A stretch of DNA of 36,070 bases from Bacillus sp. AFS059628. Lineage in GTDB: Bacteria; Bacillota; Bacilli; Bacillales; Bacillaceae_G. The notes below the pieces were generated by a model. It was not told the origin of the DNA. It worked only from the letters and a program-made list of their open reading frames with translations, and made no database searches. The stretch's first letter is position 1, and every line of letters begins with the position of its first letter. Positions 32,352-36,070 of the stretch are shown one piece after another. The position numbers and the translations under genes are program-made. Location of the stretch: NCBI RefSeq assembly GCF_002571225.1, contig NZ_NVEC01000092.1, forward strand, positions 1 through 36,070, given 5' to 3'.

Positions 32352-32877
32352 CTATTGAGAAACAAGCTGCTTTTCATACCTTTTGTTCGCTTTATCTTCC
32401 TTCAAACATGCAGTTGTGTAATTAATAATATTCCGGTTATCATATGTGAATATATGTTCTAACTTATTTTCTTCTTTTAATATGATTGGTAAGTATTTTT
32501 GTAAATTGCTAACCACACCTCTATTTTCACAATTTAATATCCAATCAATTTCTTTCCATTGTAATAATCCTTCCGCCGTACTTAATGGTGTGTCCATATG
32601 CACTCCATGTGGTAAATCAGCAAGAAATACATACATTCCCTCACCATCCCAAGGCTCGTCTTTATCTTTAAAAATAACATTCCCTTTATATGTTACACTT
32701 TGAAGCTCTATTCCTGTTTCCTCAAACGTTTCTCTAATAATTCCTTCGTATGGCGTTTCATTCTCTTCTATTTTTCCTCCGACACCATTCCCCATTCCCA
32801 TGTTTGGCTTTTTATTTCTATATTAATAACAGTATTTTATCGCATTTTCTAATAAAACAAATGGTGTACTTGTACAT
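32352..32877 (-). pseudogene. MutT-type Nudix hydrolase with a frameshift
   Basis: The start at 32877 reads MYKYTICFIRKCDKILLL and then hits a stop (ATA TAG). One frame over, the sequence resumes as RNKKPNMGMGNGVGGKIEEN, followed by the Nudix box residues ETPYEGIIRETFEETG. Joined, this is a typical MutT/8-oxo-dGTPase-like start (K-I-L-L-L-N-R-x-K-x-P-N-M-G-M-x-N-G-V-G-G-K). One extra base near 32818-32826 explains the break. The usual Trp of M-G-x-W-N-G-V-G-G-K is Gly here. The intact downstream frame (32352-32801) lacks the first strand and any ribosome binding site. Sequencing error is an alternative. Confidence 0.75.
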
Positions 32878-32940
32878 ACGATCATTTCCTTTCATTTTCA
32901 TATAAGTTATTTGGCTTATTTTCAAGTAAAAACACTCGCC

Positions 32941-32969
32941 TTACAATTCCTTACCACATAGTATATAGT
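32941..32969 (+). promoter_or_regulatory. Promoter of the CmcI-like gene
   Basis: TTACAA (32941-32946) and TATAGT (32964-32969) are 17 bases apart, about 50 bases before the ribosome binding site. Confidence 0.5.
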
Positions 32970-33034
32970 ACAACTTTCATGCGTAAACACTTTACGTCAA
33001 ACGAAAGAATCTTTTATAGAAAGGAGAATTTAAA

Positions 33035-33658
33035 ATCGATAATATAAGCAATGAATTTCTAAACCAATATTACGACAGCCTTGTGTGGTTAAAAGATACA
33101 CACTGGCTCGGGGTTCCAATCTGTAAACTTCCATCTGACCTTTTTTTGTACCAAGAGATCATTCACGAATTAAAGCCCGATTTAATTATTGAATGCGGGA
33201 CATTTCATGGTGGTAGTGCACTGTATTTAGCTTCCATGTTAGATTTAATTGGAAAAGGTCATGTACTTACTATTGATATAACTCCGCAGCCAAATCGGCC
33301 ATCACATAATCGGATTACGTATTTAACAGCTTCTTCTGTTTCTGTACAGGCCGTCCAAACCATTTTAAGTATGCGCAAACCTGATGATGTGATTTTAGTT
33401 ATTTTAGATTCTGATCATAGTAAAGAGCATGTCTCAAAAGAACTTTTACTATATAAATCTATCGTCACTACTGGAAGTTATATGATTATAGAAGATACCT
33501 CTATTAATGGAAATCCTCTTCTTCCCGATTGGGGGCCTGGCCCGATGGAAGCTGTGGATGAGTTTTTAACTAAAAACAATAACTTCATAATCGACGAGTC
33601 TAAACATAAATTTTTCATATCATTCAATCCAAAAGGTTTTTTAAAGAAGATAAAGTGA
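33035..33658 (+). CDS. CmcI-like SAM-dependent methyltransferase/hydroxylase family protein
   Basis: The protein has the CmcI/cephalosporin hydroxylase pattern: THWLGVPICKLPSDLFLYQE, the SAM loop IIECGTFHGGSALYLA, LTIDITPQPN, ILDSDHSKEHV and IEDTSINGNP. Members are class I SAM-dependent O-methyltransferases or relatives. The frame is open from 33020 (a TAG lies at 33017-33019). Ahead of the first GTG (33083) it encodes DNISNEFLNQYYDSLV, which continues the domain. An AAGGAG site lies exactly eight bases before an ATC codon at 33035, where ATG is expected. I take ATC as the start (207 residues); GTG 33083 (191 residues) is the fallback. Confidence 0.8.
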   Translation: MDNISNEFLNQYYDSLVWLKDTHWLGVPICKLPSDLFLYQEIIHELKPDLIIECGTFHGGSALYLASMLDLIGKGHVLTIDITPQPNRPSHNRITYLTASSVSVQAVQTILSMRKPDDVILVILDSDHSKEHVSKELLLYKSIVTTGSYMIIEDTSINGNPLLPDWGPGPMEAVDEFLTKNNNFIIDESKHKFFISFNPKGFLKKIK

Positions 33659-33697
33659 AACTTTAATAAGTGGGGGGTGTACATCCCCACTTATTCT
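33648..33697. repeat. Short palindromic repeat, second copy
   Basis: ATAAAGTGAAACTTTAAT followed by AAGTGGGGGG matches the reverse complement of the right end of the element at 19088-19134. AATAAGTGGGG (33665-33675) pairs with CCCCACTTATT (33685-33695), a perfect 11-bp stem. The stop codons of both convergent genes (TGA 33656-33658 and TAA on the minus strand at 33691) lie inside it, so it probably also ends both transcripts. Confidence 0.7.
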
Positions 33698-34212
33698 ATG
33701 ATTTTCATTTTTGAAAAAGGATAATACACAAATTCCACCCTGCCTATTATATTATCTTCTTCAATATATCCTAAGCCATTGCGACTATCCCTACTCACTT
33801 CGCGGTTATCTCCCATGACAAATAACTTATTTGGCGGGATTTTTGTCTTTTGAAAATTATAAAACACTTGCGTATTATTGAATAAATCTTTATTTGTATA
33901 CGGTTCTTCTTGTTTTTTATCATTTACATATACAGATCCATTCGTTATGTTAATTACGTCACCAGGAAGTCCTATTACTCGTTTCACATAATATTTCGAC
34001 TCATCTTCTTCCTTTATAATGACAATTTCTCCGTGCTCTAAATTAGAAAAATGTACTGCTGCTTTATTTACAAATACGTAGTCTTCTTCATATAAAGTTG
34101 GTTGCATCGATTTCCCTTCCACTTTACATAAAGTAAAAGAATGATAGGCTATTACCAAAACAAACACGAAGAGTATGTATTTCCCCCAGCCTCTTTTAAT
34201 CTCCTGTTTCAT
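33691..34212 (-). CDS. lepB: Signal peptidase I (S26 family)
   Basis: The 173-residue membrane protease has one N-terminal membrane segment (about residues 12-29) and the S26 motifs: EGKSMQPTL with the catalytic Ser35, YVKRVIGLPGD with the catalytic Lys77, and MGDNREVSRDSR near the C-terminus. The Ser/Lys dyad marks the bacterial type, not the Ser/His SipW type. It cleaves signal peptides on the outer face of the membrane. The start at 34212 has AGGTGG eight bases upstream. It lies 82 bases downstream of the penicillin-binding protein gene, past a terminator. Bacilli often have several such enzymes. Confidence 0.95.
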   Translation of the reverse strand: MKQEIKRGWGKYILFVFVLVIAYHSFTLCKVEGKSMQPTLYEEDYVFVNKAAVHFSNLEHGEIVIIKEEDESKYYVKRVIGLPGDVINITNGSVYVNDKKQEEPYTNKDLFNNTQVFYNFQKTKIPPNKLFVMGDNREVSRDSRNGLGYIEEDNIIGRVEFVYYPFSKMKIIE

Positions 34213-34255
34213 ATCCATTCCCACCTTATTTAAACGCTTTTCAACTCAAAAAATA

Positions 34256-34288
34256 TATCACTGCACAATACGTTTCTGTGCAGTGATA
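34256..34288 (-). terminator. Terminator of the penicillin-binding protein gene
   Basis: TATCACTGCACA and TGTGCAGTGATA are perfect 12-bp arms with a 9-base loop, followed by TATTTTTT-like sequence on the minus strand. Confidence 0.85.
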
Positions 34289-34294
34289 CTATTT

Positions 34295-36070
34295 TTACTG
34301 GGCCTTGTTCGGCTGTTCTACTGGGACTGGATTTCCACCCGCTCTTTTCGCTTTCAATTCAAAATATGAATCCAAAATCTCTTTACCAATCGCGGAATTA
34401 ATTCCTGATTTGTCATCATTTACCCAAGGTACAACAACTGAAAAAGCAACTTCCGGATCAGCATCATATGGTGCATAACCGGCAAGAGTTAAATTATAAC
34501 ATTTTTTTCGGTTATAGTTTTCATCTCTTCCAATATCGCTTTCTCCACCATATACAGTTTCAGCTGTTCCTGTTTTTCCAGCTGGTTTATACGGTAATCC
34601 TTTAAACGTTGCAGTACCTGTCCCGTCAGTTTCTTGAAAAACTCTTCTAAACCCTTCTTTTACATGATTAATGTATGAAGTGTCCATATCCACTCGATTT
34701 AAAATAACTGGTTCAATAGACCGAACAACTTTTCCAATATCCTCTGGTCTATGTGGTTGCTCTCTCACTTCTTGTACAATTTGTGGTTTCATTCGGTAAC
34801 CGCCGTTCGCAATTGTTGACATATATTGAGCAAGTTGAAGCGGCGTATATGTATCATACTGTCCAATCGCGTAATCAAGTAAAAAACCAGGTATGTCATC
34901 TGTTCTACCCATTTGACCAATCGATTCATTCGGCAGATCAATTCCAGTCGGTACACCTAAGCCGAACTGTCTAAAGTAGTAGCGCATTTTATTAAATGTC
35001 TCTTTTTTAATATCTAGTGGATTATTTGGCACATAGTTTATACCTGCCATTTTTAACGCTGTATTAAACATATAGACGTTTGATGAAACTTGTAAAGCTC
35101 TTAAATCATCAATATCTCCAAAGTCTTTCCACGATTTCTTTGGCTTAGTACTTCCTTTAAAGTACATTGGTGCATCAAAGAAATGTGTATACGGCTTAAT
35201 TGTTTCAGTTTGATATCCGGCTAATAACGTAGCCCCTTTCACAGTTGATCCTAACTCATAAGAACTTGTCATCGTTCCTAAAGCAAAGTCTTCTATTTGC
35301 ATGCCACCATCTTTATTTACAATCTTCTTCCCAGCCATTGATAAAATTTGCCCGTTTTTCGGGTTCATCATTACGACGAACGCACGATCCATCATCGGCT
35401 CTGCAGAATGGAATGCTCGTAAATTCTTTTCAAGACTTTGCTCTACTTTTTTTTGTAACTCCATATCCACTGTTAGCATTAAATTATTTCCACTTTTTCC
35501 TTCAGTCACTTTTTCTGTCCGAATAATATTTCCTGCTTTATCCGTAATATTTTTAGACTGTTCTTTCGTTCCATGTAATGCATCTTCGTACTGTTTCTCG
35601 ATGTAGCTCTTACCAATACGGTCATTTCGGTTATAATCACGCACTAAATAATAATCTAACTGTTCTCTTGGCAAGCCCTCATTTTCAGTAGAAACGCTAC
35701 CAAGGATAGAACGAAGTATTTTATCATTTGGGTATTCACGTTCCCAGTCCACTGTCGTATCCACTCCTGGCAAATTCGCCAATCTTTCACTTACGACTGC
35801 ATATTCATTTTGACTTACATCTTTTTTAACGATTTGCGGCGTCATTTTATATCCCGCATTCATCTTACTTTTAATTGCTAGTACTTCTAAATCCTCTTTT
35901 GAAAGTTCGCTTAATTCTTCTTGCGTAATTCTTTCCCTGCGTAACTCTTCTACTTTTTTATCTAATTCTTTTCCTTCTATTTCTTGCTCCCTAAATTTAC
36001 TCTCATCTTCTTTTGTCACTTTTGCAGCTGCTCGCTTTTCATTTAACTGCATCCAAAAATCTTTTTTATC
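34295..36070 (-). CDS. Class B penicillin-binding protein, elongasome type (partial, 5' end outside window)
   Basis: The visible 591 codons are the C-terminal part of a PBP2-type transpeptidase. The frame continues to the window edge as DKKDFWMQLNEKR, so the N-terminal membrane anchor is missing. A dimerisation region precedes the transpeptidase domain with YELGSTVKG (catalytic Ser in S-x-x-K), SSNVYMF (S-x-N), and GKTGTAETV (K-T-G). It matches PbpA/PbpH-like enzymes that cross-link side-wall peptidoglycan with the Rod complex. The C-terminal tail is short and rich in Lys and Pro. A terminator follows. Confidence 0.95.
   Translation of the reverse strand, partial: DKKDFWMQLNEKRAAAKVTKEDESKFREQEIEGKELDKKVEELRRERITQEELSELSKEDLEVLAIKSKMNAGYKMTPQIVKKDVSQNEYAVVSERLANLPGVDTTVDWEREYPNDKILRSILGSVSTENEGLPREQLDYYLVRDYNRNDRIGKSYIEKQYEDALHGTKEQSKNITDKAGNIIRTEKVTEGKSGNNLMLTVDMELQKKVEQSLEKNLRAFHSAEPMMDRAFVVMMNPKNGQILSMAGKKIVNKDGGMQIEDFALGTMTSSYELGSTVKGATLLAGYQTETIKPYTHFFDAPMYFKGSTKPKKSWKDFGDIDDLRALQVSSNVYMFNTALKMAGINYVPNNPLDIKKETFNKMRYYFRQFGLGVPTGIDLPNESIGQMGRTDDIPGFLLDYAIGQYDTYTPLQLAQYMSTIANGGYRMKPQIVQEVREQPHRPEDIGKVVRSIEPVILNRVDMDTSYINHVKEGFRRVFQETDGTGTATFKGLPYKPAGKTGTAETVYGGESDIGRDENYNRKKCYNLTLAGYAPYDADPEVAFSVVVPWVNDDKSGINSAIGKEILDSYFELKAKRAGGNPVPVEQPNKAQ

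Noticed and set aside
1-36070. CRISPR arrays, tRNA or rRNA genes, prophage modules
   Set aside because: No regularly spaced direct repeats, cloverleaf-like sequences, rRNA motifs or phage structural genes were seen.

Overview
The window looks like a chromosomal segment of a Bacillus cereus-group bacterium (B. cereus, thuringiensis or anthracis type). The DNA is AT-rich. Nearly every gene has a strong GGAGG-type ribosome binding site, and several use TTG or GTG starts. The gene content fits that group: an L-box-controlled lysine permease, an AlkC-type DNA alkylation repair protein, an elongasome-type class B penicillin-binding protein, a MocR regulator, and many small Nudix, GNAT and VOC enzymes. 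There are no rRNA or tRNA genes, no CRISPR array and no complete insertion sequence. Species assignment is inference.

Layout. (1) 1-2.85 kb: a minus-strand MoxR ATPase / DUF58 / DUF4129 operon. (2) 2.93-4.49 kb: a minus-strand MarR / nitroreductase / quinol monooxygenase-like operon with tandem operator palindromes at its promoter. (3) 4.5-6.6 kb: a divergent gene for a TetM/OtrA-type ribosomal protection GTPase, preceded by an overlapping upstream ORF. (4) 6.65-10.4 kb: a hydrolase, a Nudix enzyme, a YfzA-like gene broken by one stop codon, and a YtrA-type GntR / ABC ATPase / ABC permease operon. (5) 10.4-10.9 kb: remnants of a WGR-domain gene and of an SMI1/KNR4-like gene. (6) 10.9-19.6 kb: an SDR epimerase, a CPBP protease, an AraC-GyrI regulator with a serine hydrolase, a GNAT enzyme, a zinc-ribbon membrane protein, a Nudix enzyme, a divergent EamA exporter / MocR pair, then a structured intergenic repeat in front of a YaiI/YqxD-family gene. 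(7) 19.6-24.2 kb: DUF3892, DUF2785, a uridine kinase that has lost its Walker A region, a phosphoesterase, an APH-like kinase and a glyoxalase-like protein. (8) 24.3-29.2 kb, plus strand: a TSUP exporter behind an operator and attenuator, a lysine riboswitch with lysP, a HesB-like protein, and an AlkC-type protein. (9) 29.2-36.07 kb: an autoregulated MerR-TipAS regulator, a methyltransferase with a leader peptide and anti-Shine-Dalgarno arrangement, a PhzF-like protein, a 28-residue membrane peptide, a frameshifted MutT gene, a CmcI-like methyltransferase that seems to start at ATC, signal peptidase I, and a penicillin-binding protein running off the right edge.

Three themes stand out. Several small expression units carry RNA- or operator-level control that can be read directly: lysine riboswitch, TSUP attenuator, leader peptide with sequestered ribosome binding site, 19-bp-spacer MerR promoter, and MarR, GntR and MocR operators. 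Many small genes are decaying, in five independent places plus one non-canonical start. A short repeat (core AAAGTGAAACTTTAATMAGTGG) occurs three times, once as part of a roughly 155-bp structured element. I did not find a complete new multi-gene system. The best candidates for undescribed biology are the methyltransferase leader, the TSUP leader, the overlapping ORF before the ribosomal protection gene, and the structured repeat.
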